Origin: Rhizobium sp. JAB6
GTDB taxonomy: Bacteria > Pseudomonadota > Alphaproteobacteria > Rhizobiales > Rhizobiaceae
Direction of reading: 5' to 3'
DNA: 64,000 nucleotides
Assembly (NCBI RefSeq): GCF_003024605.1
Contig: NZ_PYJQ01000007.1
Span: 62,001-126,000 of the forward strand
Part shown: positions 20,122 through 32,119 of the stretch, one piece after another
How the letters are laid out: every line of letters begins with the position of its first letter
How positions within the stretch are numbered: the first letter of the stretch is position 1
Position numbers and translations under genes: made by a program
The notes under the pieces: generated by a model
What the model saw: only the letters and a program-made list of their open reading frames with translations
Databases searched by the model: none
Told to the model about the DNA's origin: nothing

Positions 20122-22600
20122 GTGCCTAATTTGGAGGCATCCGACCAACAGGAAGAGAGCAGGGACGTTGCCGCGTCCCCGCAAGCTCGCACCTTTTCCA
20201 CCACGATCGCCCTTCGCGGCAAAGCGGGACAATGGGAACGAACACAGGATCTGGCGCCGCTGACGTCGCGTTTCCTGCACGTTCCGAAGCGTCTTGGCCA
20301 AATTGTCCTCGGCTTGATTGCGGAGGAGGCGGCCCATGGCCGTGCTGTTCTTTTCGCGCCGATCTACATGGGCTTGGGGGCGATTATCTGGTTCGAGGCA
20401 CAAGTCGATCCGCCTCCGCAGGCGGTTCTTGCAGGCCTCGCCCTGTTTGCTTTGGGCTTTTTGCTAAAACGCGATGCGGGCAGGCTGCTCCACCATACAC
20501 TTTTTGCCGGTATGCTCATCTGCCTGGGCATGGCGCTCGCGCAGTGGGAAAGCTGGCGGGCTTCCACCGTGATGCTCGATTCGGCCGTGACGACGACCGT
20601 GACCGGACAGATCGAGCGGCGGGAATCCTATGACAACGGGCGCTGGCGCTATGTCGTCCGCGTCGAGACAACGGAAAAACCTTCTATCCGTCGCGCGCCG
20701 CAGCGGGTTACGCTCTTCGTGCGCAAGCAGGCGGAGCCATTCGATCTGGGTGACCGAATCCGGGGCAGGGCACGCCTGACGCCTCCGGCCGGGCCGGCAT
20801 TGACCGGTCTCAACGATTTCGCCTTCAGCTCTTATTTCAACGGCATCGGTGCGAACGGCTTTGCCTACGGAACGCCGGAGTTGTTGTCACCATCCGGTGA
20901 TAATGCTGCCGGTTCGTTACTGGACGCTGCCGATATCTGGCTCGCGGGCCTGCGCAACAGCATAGGTGACCGCATCAGGCAAACCCTGCCCGGCGATACC
21001 GGTGCCTTTGCAGCAGCGCTTGTCACCGATGAGAGACGTGCAATCTCCAAGGATACGACCGAGGCGTTGAGAATTGCGGGCCCTCACCCACATCATCGCA
21101 ATTTCCGGCCTCAACATGGCGCTGTCGGCCGGCATCTTCTATATCGGCCTGCGGTATCTGTTCAGCCTGTTTCCCGGCGCCGTCCAGGCTTGGCCGACCA
21201 AGAAGTTCGCGGCTTTCGGCGCGCTTCTCACTGTAACGGCCTATTACCTTGTTTCCGGCTTCGGCGTCTCCGCCGAACGCGCCTTCATCATGATGGCGAT
21301 TATGCTGGTAGCCGTGCTTTTCGATCGGCCATCGATCAGTCTGCGCAATGTGGCGCTCTCAGCCATCGTCATCCTCGTCTTGTCACCGTCTCAGGTACTC
21401 GGGCCGAGCTTCCAGATGTCCTACGCCGCAACGCTGGCGCTGGTATCAGGCTATTCGCTCTGGAAACGGCGGCGTCATCGTGAAAGCATTGCTTCGCGCA
21501 TCCGTTTGTTGAGCCCCTTGCTGTTCGTCACGCGCTTCTTCGGAGGCGTGACGTCGACCTCCTTCATCGGCGGTGCGTCGACAGCGATCTTTTCGATCGA
21601 ACATTTTCACCGGTTGGCGACATACGGACTTGCTGCCAATCTCGCGGCCATGCCCGTCGTCTCTTTCATCGTCATGCCGTTCGGCATGATGGCGATGCTG
21701 CTGATGCCTTTCGGAATTGATGGACCGTTCTGGAAAGTCACCGGCGAGGGACTGGCGCTTGTGATCGCCATTGCGAAAACGGTGGCAGGCTGGGGAGGCG
21801 ACATCACCTTCGGCCGACAGCCCGGCTGGCTGATGCCGACCTTCATAGCCGGCTTCCTGATCATGAGCATGTTGCGGACCCGGCTCCGCCATCTGGGCCT
21901 GTTGCTGCTGCTGTCATCTGTCGGTATGGCTGCGTTCGGCTCCGGCGTGCCGAAGCCGGATCTGATGATTTCGGAAGATGGCGTCCTCGTAGCCTTGCGT
22001 CAGGATGACATTCTCGCCACCAATCGCGAGAGACCACAGGCCTTCATCTTCGAGCAATGGCAAAAAGCCCTGGTGGCGGCCGAACATCAGCCGCCGACCA
22101 TGCTTGCGGCCGATGACCGACTTCCGCAGATCGGCAAGACGGAGCGGCACAGACGATTAAGTGACGAAGAGCAGAAGGCGGTCGGTACCGCAATGGCGGA
22201 AGCCCTGGACCGCACCATGCAGGGCAGCTTTGCCTGCCAGAAGGCATCTTGGTGCGTAGCCATGCTTAAAAATGGCGCGATACTGGTCACCATCGAAAAT
22301 GCTGCCTATCTGCCCGCGGCTTGCGATACCGGGAATATTATCGTGACGCCCATCCGGCTGCGGCTGGATCATTGTCGTTCCGGAGCGATGCTCGTAACCG
22401 GTGCGACATTGCGCAAAACCGGCTCCATCGAAATGGTCCTTACCGCCGACAAGCCCATCATATCAGCCGCATTCGAGAACCCGCAGCGCCCATGGACCCG
22501 ACATCGGACTTATGATTGGCGCACCGGCAAATTCGACACGCCAATTGCAAAGGTATCGCCCGTCGTCGATAATTCACCGGTTAGTGATAACGACGAATAA
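20122..22600 (+). pseudogene. comEC: ComEC/Rec2 competence membrane protein, interrupted by a +1 frameshift
   Basis: Two adjoining frames together encode one ComEC/Rec2-family protein of about 825 residues. Frame A from GTG 20122 encodes the N-terminal membrane region, ending validly at DTTEALRIAG. Frame B takes over near 21084 with LTHIIAISGLNMALSAG, the core Competence-domain motif. Joining needs one base fewer in the CCC run at 21081-21083 (GGGCCCTC instead of GGGCCTC). Without correction, frame A runs on in unrelated sequence to 21483. The family forms the inner-membrane DNA uptake channel; in rhizobia its role is not settled. The 3' end lies in a 36-base tandem duplication. It could be a true pseudogene or a sequencing error. 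Confidence 0.88.
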
Positions 22601-22650
22601 GGCCAACGAGCTTGGGTTAGTGATAACGACGAATAAGGCCAACGAGCTTG
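22579..22650. repeat. Exact 36-base tandem duplication at the comEC/lexA junction
   Basis: Bases 22579-22614 are repeated without change at 22615-22650. The right copy contains the last codons and stop of lexA. The left copy contains the last codons and stop of comEC (TAA 22598-22600). With only one copy the two convergent genes would overlap by about 20 bases; with two, each has its own end. Confidence 0.95.
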
Positions 22651-23339
22651 CCCTGTACCTTGACGCGGTCCGGTCCGAAGATGCGGGTCTCATAGGCGGG
22701 GTTCGCGGCCTCAAGCGCGATGGAAGCGCCCTTGCGGCGAAAGCGCTTCAGCGTCGCCTCTTCGTCGTCGACGAGCGCCACGACGATGTCGCCCGGGTTG
22801 GCTGTCGTCGAATTACGGATGATGACGGTATCGCCGTCGAAAATGCCCGCATCGATCATCGAATCCCCTCGGACTTCCAGCGCATAATGCTCGCCGGAGC
22901 CAAGCATGTCGGCGGGCACGGTAATGTCATGGGTGTTGTTCTGTATGGCCGAGATCGGAACGCCGGCGGCGATCCGGCCCATCACAGGCACGGATGCAGA
23001 GCCGTTGTGATCCTCATTTGCCACCTTCGGCGGCGCAGGCGGGGCAACAGGCTGCGGCTTGCCGAGACTGCCCTCGATGACGCTCGGCGAAAAACCGCGG
23101 CGTGGCTGCAAACTTGGATTATAGGCATCCGGCAGCTTGATGACTTCGAGCGCCCTGGCCCGGTTCGGCAACCTGCGGATAAAACCGCGCTCCTCCAGCG
23201 CCGTGATCAGACGGTGGATGCCGGACTTGGATGCCAAATCCAGTGCATCCTTCATCTCGTCGAAGGATGGCGGAACACCGGATTCCTTCATGCGTTCGTG
23301 AATGAAGAGAAGCAGTTCCTGCTGCTTGCGCGTCAACAT
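22617..23339 (-). CDS. lexA: LexA repressor
   Basis: 240 residues. The N-terminal winged helix ([20 protein letters not shown]) is followed by a Pro-rich linker and the S24 autoprotease domain. The cleavage site is Ala125-Gly126 (GRIAAGVPI), the catalytic Ser160 lies in RGDSMIDAG, and Lys198 in EATLKRF. It represses the SOS genes until RecA* triggers self-cleavage. A perfect GTTC-N7-GTTC box upstream at 23398-23412 indicates autoregulation. Confidence 0.97.
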   Translation of the reverse strand: MLTRKQQELLLFIHERMKESGVPPSFDEMKDALDLASKSGIHRLITALEERGFIRRLPNRARALEVIKLPDAYNPSLQPRRGFSPSVIEGSLGKPQPVAPPAPPKVANEDHNGSASVPVMGRIAAGVPISAIQNNTHDITVPADMLGSGEHYALEVRGDSMIDAGIFDGDTVIIRNSTTANPGDIVVALVDDEEATLKRFRRKGASIALEAANPAYETRIFGPDRVKVQGKLVGLIRRYH

Positions 23340-23397
23340 CGTTTTGGAACCCCAGAATCAAAAAGCCCGTGAAACAAATCCAGAACAGACACTATAT

Positions 23398-23412
23398 GTT
23401 CCATATGTGTTC
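23398..23412 (-). promoter_or_regulatory. LexA (SOS) box upstream of lexA
   Basis: GTTCCATATGTGTTC is a perfect match to GTTC-N7-GTTC, the direct-repeat LexA site of alphaproteobacteria; on the lexA strand it reads GAAC-N7-GAAC. It ends 59 bases before the lexA ATG. An extra GAAC occurs at 23382-23385. Confidence 0.85.
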
Positions 23413-23737
23413 CGCAAGTACTTAAATTTCAGTAAAGCCTTGTAGAACAATTAAATAATTGCAATTTACGAATAGATGGGCTTCATGCGTAGAGACGTCA
23501 TATCTACCGCGACGATTTGAAAAATATGAGAAATGCCCTCGGTAGGTTCCGAGGCTCGATCGGCCTCTTCAAGAAGCGGATCGATGATGCGCGTCATCAC
23601 AGAAGCCCGGCTGCAGGTGAGAATCGGCCATCACGTTTGCGAGATTGCCTTCGCTCCTGTTCTCTGCATAGAGCGTTCCGTGCTGGTATCTTGAATTGAG
23701 CGAAGGATGGGCGCAAATCTGCTGCCGCAGGCAAACA
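23413..23737. other. Divergent gap between lexA and the VOC gene
   Basis: About 330 bases without a convincing gene. The first 60 bases are AT-rich and probably include promoter elements for lexA. A 6-base hairpin (CCTCGG 23537-23542 with CCGAGG 23549-23554) is the only structure I see. A 60-codon open frame here has no ribosome site or recognisable sequence. Confidence 0.4.
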
Positions 23738-23746
23738 GGAGGAACC

Positions 23747-24634
23747 ATGATTTCGTCACCGCATCCGCTGGATCATCTCGTGCTGCCGACCGTGGACATC
23801 GCTTTAGCGCGCGAGCGTCTTGGCCAACTCGGTTTCACGGTGGCTCCGGATGCGCGTCACCCCTTTGGGACCCAGAATGCCTGCGTCTTCCTTGCCGATA
23901 AGACCTATCTCGAGCCTCTGGGTGTGGTATCTCCGGAGCAGTACGAGAAGAGCATCATGGATGGCAATGTTTTCGTCGCCCGCGACCAGGCTTATCGCTT
24001 CCGCGTGGGGGAGGATGGCTTTTCGGCCGTGGTGTTCGGCACGGACGACGCGATGACCGATGACGAGCGCTTCAAGGCGTCGGCGATTTCGGCGGGGCGA
24101 ATGCTGGATTTCTCCCGCCCCATGAAGATGCCGGATGGAACCGAAACCACGGCCGGCTTTCGTCTTGCCTTTGCCGCCGATCTGCGTGCGCCGGATTTTC
24201 TTGCCTTCTGCTGTCAGCGCATCAATCCGCTTCCCGCTGACCGCAGCGTACTGGAGCATCATGAAAATGGGGTGACCGGTATCGCAAGCGTCGCGCTTTC
24301 CGCACCGCAGCCGGCCGCCTATCGCCGCTTTTTCGAAGAGGTTGCCGGCGGCCCGCAAATAACGGAGCATTCCTTCGGCTTGACCGTCAAAGCAGCGAAT
24401 GCCGATCTCGAGATTCTAACGCCGGAAGGCATGGAGGCTTTCTACGACCTGCCCGTTTCCGCTGACGATCCGGGACTCAGGGCACGGGCAATCCTTTTCA
24501 AGACGCGCGATCTTTCCGTGACATCGTCGCATTTCGCTGCTAACGGCGTCACCTATACGCGTAAGAGCAATCGTCTTTTGGCGAGGTTGGCGCCCGGTCA
24601 GGGCGCGTTGTTCGCCTTCGAGGAGATAAAATGA
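23747..24634 (+). CDS. VOC family (glyoxalase-like) protein
   Basis: 295 residues. The N-terminal [20 protein letters not shown] and the repeated beta-alpha-beta-beta-beta pattern match the glyoxalase-like domain of the vicinal-oxygen-chelate superfamily. The N-terminal His and ETYLEP-like Glu ([10 protein letters not shown]) are plausible metal ligands. The substrate is unknown. ATG 23747 has a perfect AGGAGG at 23738-23743; the open frame starts 17 codons earlier. Its stop overlaps the kdsA start (ATGA), so the two are co-translated. Confidence 0.85.
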   Translation: MISSPHPLDHLVLPTVDIALARERLGQLGFTVAPDARHPFGTQNACVFLADKTYLEPLGVVSPEQYEKSIMDGNVFVARDQAYRFRVGEDGFSAVVFGTDDAMTDDERFKASAISAGRMLDFSRPMKMPDGTETTAGFRLAFAADLRAPDFLAFCCQRINPLPADRSVLEHHENGVTGIASVALSAPQPAAYRRFFEEVAGGPQITEHSFGLTVKAANADLEILTPEGMEAFYDLPVSADDPGLRARAILFKTRDLSVTSSHFAANGVTYTRKSNRLLARLAPGQGALFAFEEIK

Positions 24635-25470
24635 GCACGAATTCGGAAGTCACCGTTGGCGAGGGTGCGTCCAACGTCCTCTTTTCCAATACCGCGAAGC
24701 TGTCGCTGATCGCCGGTCCTTGTCAGATGGAAAGCCGCGATCATGCCTTCATGATTGCCGGCGTGCTGAAGGAGCTCTGCGGCAAGCTCGGCATCGGTCT
24801 TGTCTACAAGTCCTCCTTCGACAAGGCGAACCGCACTTCGCTGTCCGGCAAGCGCGGCATCGGTCTGGAAAAGGCGCTGGAAGTCTTTGAAGACCTGAAG
24901 AAGGAATATGGTTTTCCGGTCTTGACCGACATTCACACCGAAGAGCAGTGCGCCATCGTCGCCAAGACGGTCGATATCCTCCAGATCCCGGCTTTCCTGT
25001 CACGCCAGACCGATCTTCTGGTCGCCGCAGCCAGGACCGGCCGCGTCGTCAACGTCAAGAAGGGTCAGTTCCTCGCCCCCTGGGACATGAAAAACGTGCT
25101 TGCCAAGCTGAACGACAGCGGCAATCCGAATATTCTTCTCTGCGAGCGCGGCGCCTCCTTCGGTTATAACACGCTGGTCTCGGATATGCGTTCGCTGCCG
25201 ATCATGGCGGCAATGGGCGCGCCCGTTATCTTCGATGCGACCCATTCCGTGCAGCAGCCGGGCGGGCAGGGCGGTTCGACCGGCGGCGACCGCCGCTTCG
25301 TGGAGACCTTGGCGCGCGCGGCCGTTGCCGTCGGTGTGGCCGGCGTCTTCCTTGAAACGCATGAGGATCCGGACAATGCCCCATCCGATGGCCCGAACAT
25401 GGTCTATCTGAAGGACATGCCGCGGCTTCTCGAGAAACTGCTGGCCTTCGACGCCATCACCAAGGCCTGA
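24631..25470 (+). CDS. kdsA: 3-deoxy-8-phosphooctulonate synthase (KDO8P synthase)
   Basis: 279 residues of the class I DAHP/KDO8P aldolase family. [51 protein letters not shown] and [20 protein letters not shown] are signature blocks. It condenses phosphoenolpyruvate and arabinose-5-phosphate to make the KDO precursor of the LPS core. It overlaps the VOC gene by four bases and lies 148 bases before eno. Confidence 0.97.
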   Translation: MSTNSEVTVGEGASNVLFSNTAKLSLIAGPCQMESRDHAFMIAGVLKELCGKLGIGLVYKSSFDKANRTSLSGKRGIGLEKALEVFEDLKKEYGFPVLTDIHTEEQCAIVAKTVDILQIPAFLSRQTDLLVAAARTGRVVNVKKGQFLAPWDMKNVLAKLNDSGNPNILLCERGASFGYNTLVSDMRSLPIMAAMGAPVIFDATHSVQQPGGQGGSTGGDRRFVETLARAAVAVGVAGVFLETHEDPDNAPSDGPNMVYLKDMPRLLEKLLAFDAITKA

Positions 25471-25597
25471 AGCGTAACCGGCATTCAACAGGCTGACATG
25501 AACTTGCGTTACGGGCCTGCAGGAGTGCCAAATCGCGGTGCGGATCGCCATTGTAATTTCCGCGCCTTCGATTAAGACGATTTAAATCGATTTATAA

Positions 25598-26893
<1,296 letters not shown>

Positions 26894-26947
26894 TATCCGA
26901 TCAGTCGGATTCATCCCGGGTCCGAGGCAAATTATTCTCTTGGATTG

Positions 26948-26973
26948 AACCGCGCCCCCGGGCGCGGTTTTTT
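26948..26973 (+). terminator. Rho-independent terminator after eno
   Basis: AACCGCGCC (26948-26956) pairs perfectly with GGCGCGGTT (26961-26969) around CCCG, followed by a T-run to 26973. Confidence 0.88.
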
Positions 26974-27111
26974 GTTGGGCCGTGCAGTTAGAGTCAACGG
27001 ACGGTTAATCTCTACGGATTAAATTAGCTATAGGTATTTGATTTGATGTGATCTTATTCGAAGCGCATTGCTTTGGGGAGATTGCGTAAAGCCAGAGCGT
27101 GACGAGCGAGT

Positions 27112-27423
27112 ATGTGGACAAAGTATCATAAGAAGAGAAGGTTCGGCCGTCTCATCCTTCCCGCCATTACCATCGCTTTCGTGAGCTATTTCGGTTATCA
27201 TTGCATTCATGGCGACTATGGCTTGAAGGCAACCGAAGTTTTCGAGAAGCGGCGCATCGATCGCGCCAAGGAACTGGCTGATCTTGTCGCCAAACGCGAG
27301 CACCTCGAAAAAGAGGTTGCCCTTTTGAGTGACGGCTCGTTGGATAAGGATATGCTCGATCAATATGCACGCTATCAATTGACTTATTCGAAGGCGAACG
27401 AAATCGTCATCTTCAACAAATAG
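27112..27423 (+). CDS. FtsB/DivIC-family septum formation initiator
   Basis: 103 residues. A basic start is followed by one membrane segment near residues 14-34 (LILPAITIAFVSYFGYHCIH) and a coiled coil around 46-80 (RRIDRAKELADLVAKREHLE). It ends in a short conserved block with ARYQL. Length, topology and position between eno and pdhA match rhizobial FtsB-like proteins, which join FtsL and FtsQ in the divisome. Similarity to E. coli FtsB is low, so the function is inferred. Confidence 0.82.
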   Translation: MWTKYHKKRRFGRLILPAITIAFVSYFGYHCIHGDYGLKATEVFEKRRIDRAKELADLVAKREHLEKEVALLSDGSLDKDMLDQYARYQLTYSKANEIVIFNK

Positions 27424-27426
27424 CCA

Positions 27427-27458
27427 CAATTAACCGAATTCCGGTTAATTGAATTTTT
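27427..27458 (+). terminator. Hairpin terminator after the ftsB-like gene
   Basis: CAATTAACCG (27427-27436) pairs perfectly with CGGTTAATTG (27442-27451) around AATTC, followed by AATTTTT. The AT-rich stem makes it moderate in strength. The remaining 120 bases before pdhA are AT-rich and should carry the pdh promoter. Confidence 0.65.
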
Positions 27459-27580
27459 GCAAGTTATATCAATAATTTGCAATGAATATGAGCCATGCAA
27501 TTATAGCATTGCTGTGGCGGTCAATCTTCCCTATGTTACGCCTCACCATAAAACGAGGCTACTCACACAGGGAGGGTTGA

Positions 27581-28624
27581 ATGGCGCCGCGAAAAACCGC
27601 GACCGTTTCCAGCCGTAAGACAGCATCAAGGCCTGCTAAGGAAACCAATGGCGGCCCGATCGCAGATTTCGATCGCGATGCGGAGCTCAAGGCTTATCGT
27701 GAGATGCTCCTGATCCGCCGCTTCGAAGAGAAGGCCGGTCAGCTTTACGGCATGGGTTTCATCGGCGGCTTCTGTCACCTTTATATCGGCCAGGAAGCCG
27801 TCGTCGTCGGCATGCAGATGGCGCTGAAGGATGGCGACCAGGTCATTACCGGCTATCGCGACCACGGCCATATGCTGGCAACCGGCATGAGCGCCCGTGG
27901 CGTCATGGCCGAGCTCACCGGACGCCAGGGCGGTTATTCCCGGGGGAAGGGCGGCTCCATGCACATGTTCTCCAAGGAAAAGAACTTCTATGGCGGTCAC
28001 GGCATTGTCGGCGCGCAGGTCTCGCTCGGCACCGGTCTCGGCTTCGCCAACTGGTATCGCGGCAATGACAATGTCAGCGTTGCCTATTTCGGCGACGGCG
28101 CGGCAAACCAGGGTCAGGTCTACGAAAGCTTCAACATGGCGCAGCTCTGGAAGCTGCCGGTGATCTTCGTGATCGAAAACAACCGCTACGCCATGGGCAC
28201 GTCGACGGCTCGCGCCACGGCCCAGGCCGATTTCTCAAAGCGCGGTGCATCCTTTGGCATTCCGGGCATCCAGGTCGACGGCATGGACGTTCGCGCCGTC
28301 AAGGCTGCGGCCGATGAGGCCGTCGCGCACTGCCGTTCCGGCAAGGGCCCGATCATCCTGGAAATGCTGACCTACCGCTACCGTGGTCACTCCATGTCCG
28401 ATCCGGCCAAGTACCGCTCCAAGGACGAAGTGCAGAAGATGCGCTCCGAGCATGACCCGATCGAGCAGGTCCGTGTTCGCCTGCTCGAAAAGGGCTGGGC
28501 GACCGAGGACGATCTGAAGGACATCGATAAGGATGTCCGCGATATCGTCGCCGATAGCGCCGATTTCGCTCAGAACGATCCGGAGCCGCATGCATCCGAG
28601 CTCTACACCGACATTCTGCTCTAA
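27581..28624 (+). CDS. pdhA: Pyruvate dehydrogenase E1 component, alpha subunit
   Basis: 347 residues. YRDHGHMLATGMSARGVMAE and GKGGSMHMFSKEKNFYGGHG are the E1-alpha signatures, and GDGAANQGQVYESFNMAQLW is the thiamine diphosphate GDG motif. RYRGHSMSDPAKYRSKDEV near the end is the phosphorylation-loop region. A Lys/Arg/Ala-rich head (MAPRKTATVSSRKTASR) precedes the domain. With PdhB it decarboxylates pyruvate. First gene of pdhA-pdhB-pdhC; GGGAGG precedes the ATG. Confidence 0.97.
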   Translation: MAPRKTATVSSRKTASRPAKETNGGPIADFDRDAELKAYREMLLIRRFEEKAGQLYGMGFIGGFCHLYIGQEAVVVGMQMALKDGDQVITGYRDHGHMLATGMSARGVMAELTGRQGGYSRGKGGSMHMFSKEKNFYGGHGIVGAQVSLGTGLGFANWYRGNDNVSVAYFGDGAANQGQVYESFNMAQLWKLPVIFVIENNRYAMGTSTARATAQADFSKRGASFGIPGIQVDGMDVRAVKAAADEAVAHCRSGKGPIILEMLTYRYRGHSMSDPAKYRSKDEVQKMRSEHDPIEQVRVRLLEKGWATEDDLKDIDKDVRDIVADSADFAQNDPEPHASELYTDILL

Positions 28625-28642
28625 ATCGGGGAGGGACGATCC

Positions 28643-30025
28643 ATGCCCATCGACATTCTCATGCCCGCCCTTTCTCCGACGATGGAAGAGGGTACCCTTT
28701 CGAAATGGCTCAAGAAGGAAGGCGACAAGGTCGTTTCCGGTGACGTCATTGCCGAAATCGAAACCGACAAGGCCACCATGGAAGTGGAAGCCGTCGATGA
28801 AGGCACGATCGGCAAGCTGCTGATCGACGCCGGCACCGAGGGCGTCAAGGTCAACACCAAGATCGCTATCCTCTTGCAGGACGGCGAATCCGCAGATGCC
28901 ATTTCGTCCGCAAAGGCTGCGCCCGCAGCCGAGCCGGCAAAGACCGAAGCGCCAGCCGCCGCTCCGGCACCGGCCGCTGCACCGGTTCCTGCCCAGCCGA
29001 AGGTCGCTGCTCCTGCCGATCCGGAAATCCCCGCCGGCACGGAAATGGTGTCGATGACGGTGCGTGAAGCGCTGCGCGACGCAATGGCCGAAGAAATGCG
29101 CGTCAACCCGGACGTCTTCGTCATGGGTGAGGAAGTCGCCGAATACCAGGGCGCCTACAAGGTGACCCAGGGCCTGTTACAAGAGTTCGGCGCACGCCGC
29201 GTGATCGACACCCCGATCACCGAGCATGGCTTTGCCGGTATCGGCGTCGGCGCTGCGATGGCCGGCCTCCGCCCGATCGTCGAGTTCATGACCTTCAACT
29301 TCGCCATGCAGGCGATCGACCAGATCATCAACTCCGCCGCCAAGACGCTCTATATGTCCGGTGGCCAGATGGGCGCTCCGATCGTCTTCCGCGGTCCGAA
29401 CGGCGCCGCTGCCCGCGTCGGTGCTCAGCACAGCCAGGACTATGCTGCCTGGTACAGCCACATTCCGGGCCTCAAGGTCGTCATGCCATACACGGCAGCC
29501 GACGCCAAGGGCCTGCTCAAGGCTGCCATTCGCGATCCGAACCCCGTCATTTTCCTCGAAAACGAAATCCTCTACGGTCAGCATTTCGATGTGCCGAAGC
29601 TCGATAATTTCGTTCTGCCGATCGGCAAGGCCCGCATTCATCGTCCTGGCAAGGACGTCACCGTCGTCTCCTTCGGCATCGGCATGACCTATGCCACCAA
29701 GGCTGTTGCCGAGCTGGAAGCCCAGGGCATCGATGTCGAACTCATCGACCTGCGCACCATCCGCCCGATGGATCTTCCGACGATCATCGAATCGGTCAAG
29801 AAGACCGGCCGCCTGGTCACCGTCGAGGAAGGCTATCCGCAATCCTCCGTCGGCACGGAAATCGCCACCCGCGTCATGCAGCAGGCCTTCGATTATCTCG
29901 ATGCGCCGATCCTGACGATCGCCGGCAAGGACGTACCCATGCCATACGCCGCCAACCTCGAAAAGCTGGCGCTCCCGAGCGTCGCCGAAGTGGTCGATGC
30001 GGTGAAGGCCGTTTGCTACAAATAA
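28643..30025 (+). CDS. pdhB: Pyruvate dehydrogenase E1 component, beta subunit, with N-terminal lipoyl domain
   Basis: 460 residues, about 130 longer than a plain E1-beta. Residues 1-80 form a lipoyl domain with the modified Lys43 in [18 protein letters not shown] flexible Ala/Pro linker covers about 90-130, and the E1-beta domain starts near [16 protein letters not shown]. It continues with [20 protein letters not shown] and ends in [13 protein letters not shown] lipoylated E1-beta is characteristic of rhizobia and relatives. It lies 18 bases after pdhA and 15 before pdhC. Confidence 0.97.
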   Translation: MPIDILMPALSPTMEEGTLSKWLKKEGDKVVSGDVIAEIETDKATMEVEAVDEGTIGKLLIDAGTEGVKVNTKIAILLQDGESADAISSAKAAPAAEPAKTEAPAAAPAPAAAPVPAQPKVAAPADPEIPAGTEMVSMTVREALRDAMAEEMRVNPDVFVMGEEVAEYQGAYKVTQGLLQEFGARRVIDTPITEHGFAGIGVGAAMAGLRPIVEFMTFNFAMQAIDQIINSAAKTLYMSGGQMGAPIVFRGPNGAAARVGAQHSQDYAAWYSHIPGLKVVMPYTAADAKGLLKAAIRDPNPVIFLENEILYGQHFDVPKLDNFVLPIGKARIHRPGKDVTVVSFGIGMTYATKAVAELEAQGIDVELIDLRTIRPMDLPTIIESVKKTGRLVTVEEGYPQSSVGTEIATRVMQQAFDYLDAPILTIAGKDVPMPYAANLEKLALPSVAEVVDAVKAVCYK

Positions 30026-30040
30026 GGGGAGGGCTCATCG

Positions 30041-31399
30041 ATGCCTATCAACATCACTATGCCTGCCCTCTCGCCAACCATGGAAGAGGGCAACCTCGCC
30101 AAGTGGCTGGTCAAGGAAGGCGACAAGATCAAGTCCGGCGATGTGATCGCCGAGATCGAGACTGACAAGGCAACGATGGAAGTCGAGGCTGTCGATGAAG
30201 GCACCGTCGCCAAGATCGTCGTTCCCGCCGGCACTGAAGGCGTGAAGGTCAATGCCTTGATCGCCGTGCTTGCCGCCGATGGCGAAGATGTCGCCGCTGC
30301 GGCATCCGGCGCTGGCGCCTCTGCTGCCCCCGCAGCCAAGGAAGCTCCGAAGGCGGAAGCAGCACCTGCTGCAGTTCCGGCTCCGGCAAGCGTTTCGGCT
30401 CCTGCGGCTGCACCTGCACCCGTTGCATCGGCTCCGGCAGCGAACGACGGTCATCGCACCTTTGCTTCGCCGCTCGCACGCCGCTTGGCCAAGGAAGCCG
30501 GCATCGATGTGACTGCGGTTTCCGGCACGGGCCCGCATGGCCGCGTAGTCAAGAAGGACATCGAAGCTGCCGTTTCCGGCGGCACCGCCAAGGCTGCTTC
30601 TGCAGCAGCACCGGCTGCACAGCCGGCAGCAGCCGCTGCTCCGGCAGCACCGAAGGGCATGTCCGATGACGCCGTGCTCAAGCTGTTCGAGCAGGGTTCC
30701 TACGAGCTCGTGCCGCATGACGGCATGCGCAAGACCATTGCCAAACGTCTGCAGGAATCCAAGCAAACGATTCCGCACTTCTACGTCTCTGTCGATTGCG
30801 AACTCGATGCACTGCTGGCGCTCCGCACGCAGCTCAACGATTCCGCGCCGAAATCGAAGGATGGCGTGCCGGCCTACAAGCTTTCGGTCAACGACATGGT
30901 CATCAAGGCCTTGGCGCTGGCGCTGCGCGATGTTCCGGATGCCAACGTCTCCTGGACCGACAGCGCCATGGTCAAGCACAAGCATGCCGATGTCGGCGTC
31001 GCCGTCTCCATTCCGGGCGGATTGATCACGCCGATCATCCGCAGCGCCGAGCAGAAGACGCTCTCCACCATCTCCAACGAGATGAAGGACTACGGCAAGC
31101 GCGCCAAGGAGCGCAAGCTGAAGCCCGAGGAGTATCAAGGCGGTACCACGGCCGTGTCCAACATGGGCATGATGGGCGTCAAGAACTTCGCTGCCGTCGT
31201 CAACCCGCCGCATGCGACCATCCTGGCCGTCGGCGCGGGCGAACAGCGCGTCATCGTCAAGAAGGGCGAAATGGTGATTGCCAACGTGATGACCGTCACG
31301 CTGTCGACCGACCACCGCGCCGTCGACGGTGCACTCGGTGCCGAGCTCCTGGCAGCCTTCAAGGGCTACATCGAAAATCCCATGGGGATGCTCGTCTGA
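30041..31399 (+). CDS. pdhC: Dihydrolipoamide acetyltransferase (E2 of pyruvate dehydrogenase)
   Basis: 452 residues. One lipoyl domain (1-80, Lys43), an Ala/Pro linker, and a peripheral subunit-binding domain near 146-180 ([20 protein letters not shown]). A second Ala/Pro linker leads to the acetyltransferase core, which contains the catalytic [14 protein letters not shown] near the C-terminus. It forms the complex core and passes acetyl groups to CoA. Its first 50 residues are almost the same as those of PdhB, suggesting domain duplication. Confidence 0.97.
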   Translation: MPINITMPALSPTMEEGNLAKWLVKEGDKIKSGDVIAEIETDKATMEVEAVDEGTVAKIVVPAGTEGVKVNALIAVLAADGEDVAAAASGAGASAAPAAKEAPKAEAAPAAVPAPASVSAPAAAPAPVASAPAANDGHRTFASPLARRLAKEAGIDVTAVSGTGPHGRVVKKDIEAAVSGGTAKAASAAAPAAQPAAAAAPAAPKGMSDDAVLKLFEQGSYELVPHDGMRKTIAKRLQESKQTIPHFYVSVDCELDALLALRTQLNDSAPKSKDGVPAYKLSVNDMVIKALALALRDVPDANVSWTDSAMVKHKHADVGVAVSIPGGLITPIIRSAEQKTLSTISNEMKDYGKRAKERKLKPEEYQGGTTAVSNMGMMGVKNFAAVVNPPHATILAVGAGEQRVIVKKGEMVIANVMTVTLSTDHRAVDGALGAELLAAFKGYIENPMGMLV

Positions 31400-31425
31400 G
31401 CCTTGTTGCGACACGGAGGGCATGA

Positions 31426-32067
31426 ATGACCAAGACTGTTCTGTGTTACGGCGACTCGTTGACATGGGGCTACGATGCCGAAACGGTCGGCCGTCATGCC
31501 TATGAAGATCGGTGGCCGAGCGTGCTGCAAAAGGCGCTCGGCAACGAGGTGCGGATCATCCCGGAAGGATTGAACGGCCGCACGACCGCTTTCGATGATC
31601 ATCTCGCCGATTGCGACCGCAACGGCGCGAGGATACTGCCGACGATCCTGCAGACCCACAATCCGCTCGATCTCGTCATCATCATGCTCGGCACCAACGA
31701 CATGAAGCCTGTCATCGCCGGTTCGGCCTTTGCCGCTCTGCAGGGCATCAGCCGTCTGGTCCAGCTGGTACGCAATCATGCCTGGGGGTTCGACTACGAG
31801 GTGCCCGATATCCTCATTGTCGCCCCGCCGGCAATTACCGAGACGGCCAATGCCGCCTTTGCAGCGAGCTATCTCGGCGCAGTCAAGGAATCGAGCAAGC
31901 TGCCGACGCTCTATAGCGATCTGGCCGACGAGCTAGGCTGCGGCTTCTTCGACGCCAATACCGCCGCCGTCACGACGCCGCTCGATGGTGTTCATCTCGA
32001 TGCGGAAAACACCCGGGCGCTCGGTCGCGGCCTCGAGCCGATCGTGCGGATGATGCTCGGTCTCTGA
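31426..32067 (+). CDS. SGNH/GDSL-family hydrolase
   Basis: 213 residues. GDSLTWG holds the catalytic Ser11, LGTNDMK is block III, and DGVHLD near residues 187-192 gives the catalytic Asp and His. The family covers arylesterases and acyl hydrolases. There is no signal peptide, so it is probably cytosolic. It sits between pdhC and lpdA (gaps of 26 and 52 bases) and is likely co-transcribed, though it has no known role in the complex. Confidence 0.9.
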   Translation: MTKTVLCYGDSLTWGYDAETVGRHAYEDRWPSVLQKALGNEVRIIPEGLNGRTTAFDDHLADCDRNGARILPTILQTHNPLDLVIIMLGTNDMKPVIAGSAFAALQGISRLVQLVRNHAWGFDYEVPDILIVAPPAITETANAAFAASYLGAVKESSKLPTLYSDLADELGCGFFDANTAAVTTPLDGVHLDAENTRALGRGLEPIVRMMLGL

Positions 32068-32119
32068 TAGATTCAAGGCGCCGGCTCCGATCCGCCGCCA
32101 CCAATAAGGCAGGAAACAT

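Noticed and set aside
30035..31465. 476-codon open frame antisense to pdhC, with a Cys/Arg-rich part
   Set aside because: The Cys/Arg-rich stretch is the reverse of the Ala/Pro linkers of PdhC, not a metal-binding protein.
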